Shown here: one piece after another, positions 7,930-14,769 of the stretch
How positions within the stretch are numbered: the stretch's first letter is position 1
Layout of the letters: every line of letters starts with the position of its first letter
Assembly (NCBI RefSeq): GCF_009687865.1
Contig: NZ_BLAE01000022.1
Span: 90,308 to 154,307, forward strand
Reading direction: 5' to 3'
Source: Acrocarpospora macrocephala
GTDB lineage: Bacteria > Actinomycetota > Actinomycetes > Streptosporangiales > Streptosporangiaceae
DNA: 64,000 bases
The notes under the pieces: model-generated
The model's database searches: none
What the model saw: only the letters and a program-made list of their open reading frames with translations
Told to the model about the DNA's origin: nothing
Program-made: the position numbers and the translations under genes

Positions 7930-8934
7930 TTGTACGACACCCTCGGCACCCCCGCCAACCCCCAGCGGCTCGGCAGCAGCCCACGCTCCCGCGTCTGGCG
8001 CATCGAACTCCACGGCCAGCCCGCCATCGTCAAACAGATCATCGGCGGCCCCGAGCCTGGCCTCGACAACATGGACGCGGGGGAGCGGCACACCCGCGAG
8101 GCCACCGCCCTGCGCCTGGCCGCCCGCGCCCACCCCCCGGTCGCCCCGGCTCTGATCGCCAGCGATCCCGCCCACCGCCTCCTCGTCCTGGAACAGCTGC
8201 CCAACCGGCGCACCGGCGCCTGGCCCATCCGCTACGCCGAGACCCTGGCCCGCCTGCACGCCGTCACCACCCCGGCCGACACCGGCACCCTCCCGCCCTG
8301 GCACGGCCCCACCCCGGCCGACGCGGACGCCTTCCTCGCCCTGGCCGCCGCCCTCGGCATCGCCGTACGCGCCGACGCCGAAACCGAACTCGCCGACCTG
8401 CTGGACCGGCTCGACCCCACCGGCCACCACGACCTCATCCACGGCGACCCCTGCCCCGGCAACGACCGCCACACCCCGACCGGCACCCGCCTGCTCGACT
8501 TCGAAGCCGCCGCCCTCGGCAACGGCCTGGCCGAACTCGCCTACCTCCGCATCGGGCTGCCCACCTGCTGGAACGCCACCGCCCTGCCCAACACACTCGT
8601 CGACGAAGCCGAAACCGCCTACCTGACCGCACGCGGCCTGACCGGCGGCAGGGAAGCCCTGCTGGACGCCTGCGCCGGATGGCTCATCCGCGGCGACGCC
8701 CTCGTCGAACGCGCCCACCGCGGCCAGGCCGACCACCTCGCCCGGCTCACCGGCGAAGACTGGCACTGGGGCGCCGTCTCCGCCCGCGACCGACTCACCC
8801 ACCGGCTCACCGTGGCCGCCGCCTTCGAACACATGCCCGCCTTCGCCCGCCTCTGCCAGAAGATGCACCAGCACGCCACCACGCTCTGGCCGAGCCTGCG
8901 CCCCCTCCCGTCCCGGCTGATCACCTGGGTGTGA
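7930..8934 (+). CDS. Aminoglycoside phosphotransferase (APH) family kinase
   Basis: 334 residues with the APH/choline-kinase fold. The lysine-containing strand PAIVKQII is near 31-38, the catalytic loop HGDPCPGND at 171-179 (catalytic Asp173, Asn178) and the metal-binding LDFE at 189-192. The family phosphorylates aminoglycosides, macrolides, sugars or other small molecules; the substrate here is unknown and resistance is not implied. The start is weak: TTG at 7930 is the first usable codon after an in-frame stop at 7897. A GTG at 7892 lies in another frame. Confidence 0.8.
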   Translation: MYDTLGTPANPQRLGSSPRSRVWRIELHGQPAIVKQIIGGPEPGLDNMDAGERHTREATALRLAARAHPPVAPALIASDPAHRLLVLEQLPNRRTGAWPIRYAETLARLHAVTTPADTGTLPPWHGPTPADADAFLALAAALGIAVRADAETELADLLDRLDPTGHHDLIHGDPCPGNDRHTPTGTRLLDFEAAALGNGLAELAYLRIGLPTCWNATALPNTLVDEAETAYLTARGLTGGREALLDACAGWLIRGDALVERAHRGQADHLARLTGEDWHWGAVSARDRLTHRLTVAAAFEHMPAFARLCQKMHQHATTLWPSLRPLPSRLITWV

Positions 8935-9024
8935 GGGCCGTACGGAAGAAACAACCACCAACGGCGCGAACGGCACACCGGCCCTGGCCTTAGCGGGGGA
9001 GTAGGTCCCGATACCTGACAGGAA

Positions 9025-9044
9025 GTGGCAGTCACCTCTGCCAC
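9025..9044. promoter_or_regulatory. Inverted repeat upstream of the DUF3224 gene
   Basis: Seven-base arms GTGGCAG (9025-9031) and CTGCCAC (9038-9044) around TCACCT, ending nine bases before the ATG at 9054. The position fits an operator or a leader hairpin that could hide the ribosome site. Confidence 0.4.
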
Positions 9045-9053
9045 GCTGAGCGC

Positions 9054-9449
9054 ATGCACGCAACCGGAAGCTTCGAGATCACCTCCTGGGAAACCCTCGC
9101 CACCGACGAGCGTGAGGGCGCCAGCATCGGCCGCAACCGCCTTACCAAGACCTTCCACGGGGACATCACCGGCACCAGCGTCACCGAACTGCTCACGGTC
9201 GGGACCGCGGCCGGGCCCGCCGCGTACACCGGAATCGAGCACCTCGAAGGCGTCCTCAACGGCCGGAAAGGCACCTTCGTCCTGCGACACAACGGCGGTG
9301 CCGACGGCGAACGGCCCTGGCTCACCTGGATCATCGTCGACACCTCCGGGACCGGAGAGCTCACCGGCATCCACGGGCAAGGCCAGATCGCCGTCGACGA
9401 GCAGGGCAAGCACACCTTCACCCTCGATTACCAGCTGCCCGGCACGTGA
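9054..9449 (+). CDS. DUF3224 family protein
   Basis: 131 residues matching the DUF3224 pattern: ATGSFEITSWE at the start, then RLTKTFHGDITGTSVTELL, GTFVLRH, GTGELTGIHGQGQI and a final HTFTLDYQL. The family forms a beta-barrel of allene-oxide-cyclase/dirigent-like shape and is common in actinomycetes; no reaction is established to my knowledge. No signal peptide is seen, so it is cytosolic. It is a single-gene unit with a dyad just upstream. Confidence 0.85.
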   Translation: MHATGSFEITSWETLATDEREGASIGRNRLTKTFHGDITGTSVTELLTVGTAAGPAAYTGIEHLEGVLNGRKGTFVLRHNGGADGERPWLTWIIVDTSGTGELTGIHGQGQIAVDEQGKHTFTLDYQLPGT

Positions 9450-9569
9450 CCGGGGGAGCGGCCCCAATCCTTGATCAACAATCACCCAAACGGCGGCCCG
9501 CCGCCGGGCCTCCCGCCGCGATCGGAACAACGCTGACCACAGCAATCCCGATCAACGCGAAGGTTCACG

Positions 9570-9908
9570 ATGAAACACACGCTCCTCGCCCTGTCGGTCG
9601 CCGTCTGCACCGCACTACCCGCCACCGCGCACGCCGCGGCCATCCCGCCGCCACCACCCATCCCGGCCGTGAAAGCGCCTCCGGCCCCCGTTCCGGGCAT
9701 CGCCGCGATCCCCAAGCCCAAACCGCCGGTGCCGCCGACATCAGTACTGCCGCCGCCCAAGCCGATCCTGCCCGCCGCCGACCAGGAGGAGCCCGACGCG
9801 CTCGAGATCCTGATCGCCGACGTCATCAGGGAACTCAGCAAAGCCGTCAAGGCCAAGATCGCCGAGAAACTCACCGAGCTCAAAGACAAGCTCGTCCTCG
9901 TCCCATAA
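9570..9908 (+). CDS. Small secreted proline-rich protein
   Basis: 112 residues. A signal peptide (MKHTLLALSVAVCTALPATAHA, split here: charged start, hydrophobic core, AHA cleavage site) covers about 1-22. A Pro/Ala-rich segment (24-70) follows, then an amphipathic Lys/Glu helix (about 76-108) that could form a coiled coil. GAAGG lies six bases before the ATG. No family was recognised. The layout suggests an exported protein with an extended wall-spanning stretch and a C-terminal interaction helix. Confidence 0.6.
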   Translation: MKHTLLALSVAVCTALPATAHAAAIPPPPPIPAVKAPPAPVPGIAAIPKPKPPVPPTSVLPPPKPILPAADQEEPDALEILIADVIRELSKAVKAKIAEKLTELKDKLVLVP

Positions 9909-10093
9909 CCAGCGCCCGCCAAGCACGCCCGGCTCCTCCCCGATCCGCACCCGCGGGACCGGAGGAGGAGCTCCTCCGGTCGGCGGGCCCGGCGGATGAT
10001 CGTTTCCGCGACCAACTCAGGCATCGGCTCCGGCTGTTTCGGCGCTCGCGAGACCGGGGGAGTAGCCCCGGGCATCCGATCAGAGCGACCACA

Positions 10094-10387
10094 GCCCGGG
10101 GTTTAGAACGCGGGGATCGCCGTGGATGCGGTCGTGGTGGGCGGTGGGTCGAGCTCTAGTCGAGGCGCTGGCCGCCATCGCCAGGCAGGCCCTCGGCGGC
10201 CGCGGGCCGGCTGACCGGCGCGCCCGCCTGGCGCGAGTTGTGCGCCGGTGGCGTCGAGTGCCACGGCGATGGCGGGGTCGGGCGGGAGCCCGAGGACAAA
10301 CCAAAGGGAGGGCGGGCGGGAGATCCACGGTCCCGCGAGGCACGGTCGCGGGCATCCACGGCGATCCCCGCGTTCTAAACCCCGGGC
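10094..10387. repeat. 294-bp element with 36-bp perfect inverted ends
   Basis: Bases 10094-10129 and 10352-10387 are exact reverse complements over 36 bases (left end begins GCCCGGGGTTTAGAACG). They enclose about 222 bases that contain no convincing gene. Long perfect ends on a short, gene-free unit suggest a MITE-like mobile repeat or a very stable cruciform. No target-site duplication is visible next to the ends. It lies in the 579-base gap between the proline-rich secreted protein and the L7/L12-like membrane protein. Confidence 0.65.
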
Positions 10388-10422
10388 GCTCGCCAACCTG
10401 AGAGCCCTTCCACCCCAAAAGG

Positions 10423-10457
10423 GTTGCTACTTGACATAATGTTCATTATCGAGCAAC
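10423..10457. promoter_or_regulatory. Nested dyad with TTGACA-like box
   Basis: An inner palindrome ATAATG-TT-CATTAT (10436-10449) sits within outer arms GTTGCT (10423-10428) and AGCAAC (10452-10457). A TTGACA box overlaps it at 10431-10436. It lies 30 bases before the membrane protein start at 10488 and is markedly AT-rich against its surroundings, so it is probably the promoter/operator of that gene. Confidence 0.5.
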
Positions 10458-10487
10458 TGGTGAACGCGGAAATACTACGATCAAGGC

Positions 10488-10937
10488 ATGTTTGGCATCG
10501 GAATCACCGAGCTCGTCGTCATTCTCGTCGTCATCGTCGTGATCGTGATCATCGCCGGTGTCATCGTCCTTGCCGTCCGCGCCGGAGGCCGCCCCAGCGC
10601 CACCCTCGCATGGCGCACACCCGGATTCCTCCCGCCCGTACCCGAACACATCCAAGGCCGCATCCGCGAACTCGCCGCCGAAGGCCGCAAAATCGACGCC
10701 ATCCGCCTCCTCCGCCAGGAAACCGGCCTCCGCCTCAAGGAGGCCAAAACCATCACCGAAGCCATCGCCGCAGGCCGCTTCGTGCCCACACCACCCGACC
10801 GCCCCGGCGCCGCCGACCTCGCCACCCGCGTCCTCGAACTCAAAGCCGCCGGCAACACCGAACAAGCCATCCATCTCGTACGCGGCGAAACCGGCATGAG
10901 CCACGAACAAGCCGAAGCCTTCGTCTCCCTCATCTGA
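10488..10937 (+). CDS. Membrane-anchored protein with ribosomal L7/L12 C-terminal-like domains
   Basis: 149 residues. One hydrophobic helix (about 8-31) is followed by a linker and two helical segments. The first (about 62-95, KIDAIRLLRQETGLRLKEAK) closely resembles the L7/L12 C-terminal domain, whose KVIREITGLGLKEAK helix binds translation factors. The second (about 105-148) repeats the pattern more weakly (AAGNTEQAIHLVRGETGMSH). The orientation puts this domain on one face of the membrane, probably cytosolic. Such proteins are scattered in actinomycetes and their role is unproven. Confidence 0.7.
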   Translation: MFGIGITELVVILVVIVVIVIIAGVIVLAVRAGGRPSATLAWRTPGFLPPVPEHIQGRIRELAAEGRKIDAIRLLRQETGLRLKEAKTITEAIAAGRFVPTPPDRPGAADLATRVLELKAAGNTEQAIHLVRGETGMSHEQAEAFVSLI

Positions 10938-11054
10938 ACGCAGCCGGTCCGACCTCACATCACCCGCTCCCGCCACTCGGCCAGCATCGACCGCCAAGCC
11001 ATCCGCCGCAGCGAACCATCCCGTGACACCCGAACGCAGAGGAGCCGGCCCGCC

Positions 11055-11450
11055 ATGACCAAGTACGTGATCGGTCCTGACGTGGCCCTTCACCTGGCCC
11101 GCGACGAGGCCGTGATCCCCGACGAGCACCAGCTCCTGGCTCCGACACTTCTTCGCTCGCAGATGCTCTCCCTGCTCTACCAAGCGGTACGCCACGGTGA
11201 GATGACCAAGAAGGACGCCGATCGCCAGCTCAATTACGTGCGCGCGCTACGGATTCGGCTCCTCGGAGACCGCGTCCTTCAGAACGTCGCCTGGAAGATC
11301 GCCGACGAACTCGGATGGCCCGACACGCTCGACGCCGAGTACGTCGCACTGACCCGGCTCCAGGCCGACGCGCTCATCACCCTCGACGCGACGTTCGCCC
11401 ACGCCGTGAAGCACCTAGTGACAATCGCGCCCATCGAAGCGCTGTCCTGA
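11055..11450 (+). CDS. Lone PIN-domain-like protein (VapC-type)
   Basis: 131 residues. An N-terminal acidic motif (VIGPDVALHLA, Asp9) and the C-terminal AEYVALTRLQADALITLDATFAHAV pattern (split by the turn), with Asp/Glu at the PIN positions, indicate a PIN-like RNase fold. VapC toxins cleave tRNA or rRNA. No antitoxin gene lies immediately upstream, where only about 100 bases without a convincing frame are found, so this could be an orphan or a non-toxic PIN protein. GAGGAGCC precedes the ATG. Confidence 0.65.
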   Translation: MTKYVIGPDVALHLARDEAVIPDEHQLLAPTLLRSQMLSLLYQAVRHGEMTKKDADRQLNYVRALRIRLLGDRVLQNVAWKIADELGWPDTLDAEYVALTRLQADALITLDATFAHAVKHLVTIAPIEALS

Positions 11451-11792
11451 GACAGACACGTGTCCTGTTTCAGCGACCTGCTCACCGCTTGAAGCGCTGA
11501 CCTGGGCTGATAGCAGATCAGATGAGCCGTTCCGACTCGTCGGTCTCACTTGACCTGCTCGCTCAGGCAGGTTCGCTGAGCGGCGTCTCACTTAATCTGC
11601 TCCGTGAGGCCGTTTTCCGCGGCTCTGGTCCCACCTCAGGAGCTGACTCCTCGTGTGAGGCGCCCTCCGGGCGGCCCAGCAGCTGACAGGGTCGTGCTTG
11701 AGGCTGTCCATGGTGTCCCCGACTCCGCGCGAGACCGAGACGCGCGCCAGAGCCCGTTCCCGCCGCCGGGCGACGACATCCGAAAAACGGGT
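11451..11792. other. Gene-free stretch with a degenerate direct repeat
   Basis: No convincing gene on either strand. Two degenerate copies of a TCTCACTT-(A/G)A-(C/T)CTGCTC block lie about 39 bases apart near 11546 and 11585. The right edge runs into the tipA-like promoter at 11793. Base composition is slightly less GC-rich than the flanking genes. Confidence 0.4.
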
Positions 11793-11823
11793 TTGAGCCT
11801 CACGTAACGTGAGTCCGTAGCGT
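11793..11823 (+). promoter_or_regulatory. tipA-like promoter with MerR-type 19-bp spacer and operator
   Basis: TTGAGC at 11793-11798 and TAGCGT at 11818-11823 are separated by 19 bases, the over-long spacer typical of MerR-activated promoters. The spacer contains the perfect dyad CTCACGTAACGTGAG (11799-11813), which closely matches the known TipAL site in the Streptomyces tipA promoter. The expected transcript starts next to the ATG at 11831. The TipAL-like regulator encoded 1.2 kb away is the obvious activator. Confidence 0.8.
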
Positions 11824-11830
11824 CGCCGGC

Positions 11831-12721
11831 ATGAAACTCATCGTGCACGACACCGCCGCGACGATCGGCGGCATCCTGGCCCGGCCGCTCCCCGAGCGCG
11901 CCGAGGCCCTGTCCGGGCTTATCGGCCCGATGCTGGCCGCGATGCCCTTCCTCGGCACCGGCGACCTGGCCGCCTTCCATCACCGGGGCAGCGGCTTCCG
12001 GGTCGACCGCGACGACGACCGGTACCCGGCGGCGCTGCACCGCCTGCGCGCGGCCGGCGTCTGGGAGCGCGTCGAGGCCGAGGTCACCCGGGCCTGGGAG
12101 CACCAGCGGGCGGCCGTGCCCGGCATCCGGGCGGCCGAGGAGGTCAACGTCGTCCTGGTCCTGGGCGACCCGGACGACGACTGGCTGATCGGCCACAACC
12201 GAGGGCTGTTCGGCATGGGCGCCATCCCCGGCTGGATCCACCTGACCGTCTGGCCGACTGACGACAACATCGACCTGATCGCGCATTGCGCGGTCCACGA
12301 GTTCAACCACAATGTCCGCTACGCCAACGTGGTGTGGAATCCGGCCACGGTGGAGCTGGGCGAGCAGATCGTCTCGGAGGGCCTGGCCGACGCGTTCGTC
12401 CGGGAACTGTCCGGGGAGAGCGCGCTGGGCCCGTGGGCGACCGCGCTCCGGCCGGAGGACTTCGACCACGCGTACCGGACGATCACAGCCGCGCTCGGGC
12501 TGACCGGGATGGCGAACTTCTCCGCGTACGTGCACGGGGACACCTCGGCCCGCCGGATGGGCGCCGAGCCGGTCGGCCTGCCGGACATGGCCGGCTACCC
12601 GGTGGGCCTGGCAATCGTGGACGCGCATCTGAAGGCCACCGGCCTGACCGCGGCGGCCAGCACCGCCCTGCCCAGCAAGGAGATCATCGCCAACGCGGGA
12701 CTCCTCCCCGGCTCCAGGTAG
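11831..12721 (+). CDS. DUF2268 putative zinc metalloprotease
   Basis: 296 residues of the DUF2268 family (predicted Zn-dependent proteases). The zinc motif HEFNH is at 156-160 with catalytic Glu157, and SEGLADAF (182-189) supplies a likely third ligand, Glu183. No signal peptide is seen, so it acts in the cytosol or leaves by a non-classical route. The promoter is tipA-like, so expression should rise when a thiopeptide or other TipAS ligand is present. No ribosome site is visible before the ATG, consistent with a leaderless or near-leaderless message. Confidence 0.85.
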   Translation: MKLIVHDTAATIGGILARPLPERAEALSGLIGPMLAAMPFLGTGDLAAFHHRGSGFRVDRDDDRYPAALHRLRAAGVWERVEAEVTRAWEHQRAAVPGIRAAEEVNVVLVLGDPDDDWLIGHNRGLFGMGAIPGWIHLTVWPTDDNIDLIAHCAVHEFNHNVRYANVVWNPATVELGEQIVSEGLADAFVRELSGESALGPWATALRPEDFDHAYRTITAALGLTGMANFSAYVHGDTSARRMGAEPVGLPDMAGYPVGLAIVDAHLKATGLTAAASTALPSKEIIANAGLLPGSR

Positions 12722-12972
12722 CTCCGCAGGATGGCCCAGTTCTCCGCGTCGTCGCCGTGCGGGGCGCGGAGACGGGCGGCGGTGCACACCGTGATGTCGT
12801 TGAGCCGCCACCGGAGCCGGTACAGGTCCAGGGTCGGCGTGTCGGATGACGCCGGTGGCGTCGGCGTACGCCGTCAGGACGGAGCCGTCGCCAGGATCCA
12901 GGGCCCACAGGTCGCGTTCCGGCTGGGCCGGTAGGGCTGTCTCCCAGTCGATGCTGCCATCCTGGGTAACGC
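12722..12972 (-). pseudogene. Remnant of an APH-family phosphotransferase (C-terminal part)
   Basis: Read on the minus strand, one frame gives GSIDWETALPAQPERDLW (near 12961-12900) and, after a +1 shift near 12848, another gives LDLYRLRWRLNDITVC, RAPHGDDAENWAILRSYL. In order these match the post-catalytic half of APH-type kinases (DWDTAL..PPERDLW..LYRLRWDL..). There is no start, no catalytic HGD loop, and a frameshift, so it is dead. The family is also represented by the intact gene at 7930-8934, but this piece is not an obvious copy of it. Confidence 0.65.
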
Positions 12973-13015
12973 CTATTACAGCGGGGTTTCCGGTTTCACA
13001 GACCGGAAACCCCGC
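12954..13015 (-). repeat. Hairpin plus GTTACCCAGGATGGCAG unit, copy 1
   Basis: On the minus strand a perfect 14-bp stem (GCGGGGTTTCCGGT and complement, 13015-12981, 7-base loop) is followed by TGTAATAGGC and then GTTACCCAGGATGGCAG (12970-12954). The same order of parts occurs at 26953-27011. The stem starts four bases past the tipA-like gene stop and may also act as its terminator, although no U-tract follows. Confidence 0.6.
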
Positions 13016-13018
13016 AGG

Positions 13019-13453
13019 TCAGGCCTGCCTACGGGCGGCGTTGGTGTGAATGGCTTCACGAATGTACGCCGCCATGCCGGGCGCGATCGTGTCGTAGTTG
13101 GCGGTGAAGCGGGGGTCGTTGACGTACAGGTCGCCGAGGCCGCGGTGGATGTCGTGGCCGCAGTCGTAGAACCAGCGGCTGATGTGCAGCCGATGTTCCT
13201 CGGCCAGATCGGCGGCCCGTTCCCCGCTCGCGGGCGTGCCCTCGCTGTAGGCGGCGGCGAAGGCGTGGACGATCTCCCCGGCCTCCTGTTTGATCTTCAC
13301 CCAGTCGGCTTTGGTGTAAGCGGCGGTGCGGCGGCGGCTCTGCTCGAACGTGGCGGTGCCGCCCCAGCGTTCCTCCGCCTCCTGCTCGTGGTCCTCGGGG
13401 CGGAAGCCGCCGAAAACCTCGAAACGCTCCTCCGGAGTGAGGGATATGCCCAT
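13019..13453 (-). CDS. Internal translation product, TipAS-like ligand domain
   Basis: Met110 of the TipAL-like protein (ATG at 13453-13451) is preceded by GGAGG with an eight-base spacer. In Streptomyces the free ligand domain TipAS is translated from an internal start at the same residue and sequesters drug. The conserved Met and a good ribosome site here predict a 144-residue TipAS-like isoform. This is inference from position and site, not proof of expression. Confidence 0.55.
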   Translation of the reverse strand: MGISLTPEERFEVFGGFRPEDHEQEAEERWGGTATFEQSRRRTAAYTKADWVKIKQEAGEIVHAFAAAYSEGTPASGERAADLAEEHRLHISRWFYDCGHDIHRGLGDLYVNDPRFTANYDTIAPGMAAYIREAIHTNAARRQA

Positions 13454-13780
13454 CGTGTGTGCCTCCATCGCGGTCTCTACGGCGGCCAGCATGCCGGCCA
13501 GCCGGTCCATCCGGGTGCGCAGCAGCCGATGCTGGCGGCGCAGGTGGGTCAGGGGGTCGACGGCCGGGTCGTCGAGGATGACCGTGATCTCCTCCAGCGG
13601 GAAGCCCAACTCCCGGTAGAACAGGATGCGCTGCAGCCGGTCCAAGTCCGCCTCGGTATAACGCCGGTACCCGCCCCGGGTGCGCTCACTCGGCGTCAGC
13701 AGGCCGATCTCGTCGTAGTGGTGCAAGGTGCGTACGGTGACCGCCGCGAACGCGGCCACCTGCCCCACCGAATAACTCAT
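13019..13780 (-). CDS. tipA: TipAL-like MerR family multidrug-responsive activator
   Basis: 253 residues, the same length as Streptomyces TipAL. The MerR winged helix occupies about 1-70 (VRTLHHYDEIGLLTPSERT), the dimer coiled coil about 75-108 and the TipAS ligand domain 110-253 (EVFGGF.., HISRWFYDCGHDIHRGLG). TipAS domains bind thiopeptides such as thiostrepton. Cys207 is kept, but by alignment from memory the position of the covalently reacting Cys214 is Gly. A matching operator lies upstream (13821-13835) and another before the DUF2268 protease gene, so it should be autoregulated and activate that gene. Confidence 0.9.
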   Translation of the reverse strand: MSYSVGQVAAFAAVTVRTLHHYDEIGLLTPSERTRGGYRRYTEADLDRLQRILFYRELGFPLEEITVILDDPAVDPLTHLRRQHRLLRTRMDRLAGMLAAVETAMEAHTMGISLTPEERFEVFGGFRPEDHEQEAEERWGGTATFEQSRRRTAAYTKADWVKIKQEAGEIVHAFAAAYSEGTPASGERAADLAEEHRLHISRWFYDCGHDIHRGLGDLYVNDPRFTANYDTIAPGMAAYIREAIHTNAARRQA

Positions 13781-13820
13781 CCCGACCCTCTTCCCCTTTT
13801 CGTCCCTTCCAGGGTGCGGG

Positions 13821-13841
13821 CTCCCGTTACGTGAGGGTCAA
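13821..13841 (-). promoter_or_regulatory. TipAL autoregulatory operator
   Basis: On the minus strand a TTGACC box (13841-13836) is followed directly by CTCACGTAACGGGAG (13835-13821), differing by one base from the perfect dyad at 11799-11813. It lies about 40-60 bases before the regulator start. No good -10 is seen at a 19-base spacing, so this promoter may be weaker than the protease promoter. Confidence 0.65.
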
Positions 13842-13931
13842 CTTGTGGCCGAACCCGGCGATGTCCATCCGCCTGCGCGCCTCCTGCCGACAGAGGCGCT
13901 GTACTGAATGCGCGAATAGGCACAAAACTAG

Positions 13932-13967
13932 CGATACCAGACAGAAGGTGAATTCTGTCTGGTATCG
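13932..13967. repeat. Perfect 15-bp inverted repeat
   Basis: Arms CGATACCAGACAGAA (13932-13946) and its exact complement (13953-13967) around GGTGAA. It lies 87 bases before the GNAT-like gene in a stretch that is AT-rich for this genome. It could be a regulator site, a terminator for leftward transcription, or an end of a lost mobile element. No U-tract follows on either side. Confidence 0.5.
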
Positions 13968-14054
13968 GAAAGGGGTTCTCAACGGCTGATCAACGGCCGC
14001 CTGTCCTGTTGTCCCGCCTCAAACGACCCGCTCGGCGTCTCACGCGGCACCCCT

Positions 14055-14654
14055 ATGGAAAGGAATCCGGTGAACCACCAACGCCTCCCGCCAGCACCCA
14101 CTAAGAGACTGGCGTTCCGCGAGATGACGGTTGACGATCTCGACGACATGGCGGCGCTCTTGGCTGACCCCAAGGTCATGCGGTATTACCCGAAACCGAT
14201 GAATCGCGATGAGGCACGGGGCTGGATCGAATGGAGCCAGCATCTCTACCGCGAGCACGGTCACGGATTGTGGCTGATCACGCTCCAAGACACCGGCGAG
14301 TTCGTCGGCAACTGCGGCTTGCCCGTACAGAACGTCGAGGGATCCGTCCAGGTCGAGATCGGCTACCTTGTCCGAACCGACCTCCAGGGCAACGGCTACG
14401 CTACCGAGGCCGCGACCGCCTGCCGCGACCATGCTCGCGACATCCTTGAGGCCAAAACGCTCAATTCGTCCGTGAGGTGCTTGGTCGATCTGGTTCTGAC
14501 GGATGACGCCGTTGTTCTCGACTCCTTGCCGTCGAAGCTTGAAAGCGCGCTTATTACTCCGCTCAGCATCCTCGCAAGCGTCTACGAGGAGGGCAGGTAC
14601 CTGGATGGCGCCCCAGACGAGGTCGCGGAACTGATCCGTGCGCTCCCGAGCTGA
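14055..14654 (+). CDS. Chimeric GNAT acetyltransferase with a foreign C-terminus
   Basis: 199 residues. Residues 1-135 are a RimJ/RimL-type GNAT N-acetyltransferase start (RLAFREMTVDDLDDMAALL, GEFVGNCGL) including the acetyl-CoA loop RTDLQGNGYATEA (about 116-128). After HARDILEAK the expected NxxSxxxxEKxG end is missing; instead about 65 residues (SSVRCLVDLVLTDDAVV.. to the stop) of unrelated sequence follow, in a segment with clearly lower GC. This looks like a recombination fusion. The acetyl-CoA fold is probably incomplete, so activity is doubtful. Confidence 0.6.
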   Translation: MERNPVNHQRLPPAPTKRLAFREMTVDDLDDMAALLADPKVMRYYPKPMNRDEARGWIEWSQHLYREHGHGLWLITLQDTGEFVGNCGLPVQNVEGSVQVEIGYLVRTDLQGNGYATEAATACRDHARDILEAKTLNSSVRCLVDLVLTDDAVVLDSLPSKLESALITPLSILASVYEEGRYLDGAPDEVAELIRALPS

Positions 14655-14730
14655 GGGCTGCTTGACGGCTGGACTGAAGTTGATCTCGCGACCACTCCCC
14701 TGGTTCGGACTGATAGTCCGGAAAGGGTGG

Positions 14731-14764
14731 GGCGGGGAAGGGCGCTGAACGGCCCTCCCCCGCC
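14731..14764 (-). terminator. Stem-loop terminator of the sugar dehydrogenase gene
   Basis: A GC-rich stem of about 13 bp with one imperfection, GGCGGGGAAGGGC against GCCCTCCCCCGCC, loop around GCTGAAC, lies just past the stop at 14770 on the minus strand. There is no clear U-tract, as is usual in actinomycetes. Confidence 0.6.
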
Positions 14765-14769
14765 GTCGG

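Noticed and set aside
10080..10418. 112-residue frame across the inverted-repeat element
   Set aside because: Both ends code through the inverted repeat itself, so the frame follows from the repeat sequence and has no family match.
11055..11450. Complete toxin-antitoxin pair
   Set aside because: No antitoxin-like gene is adjacent; only the PIN-like gene is supported.
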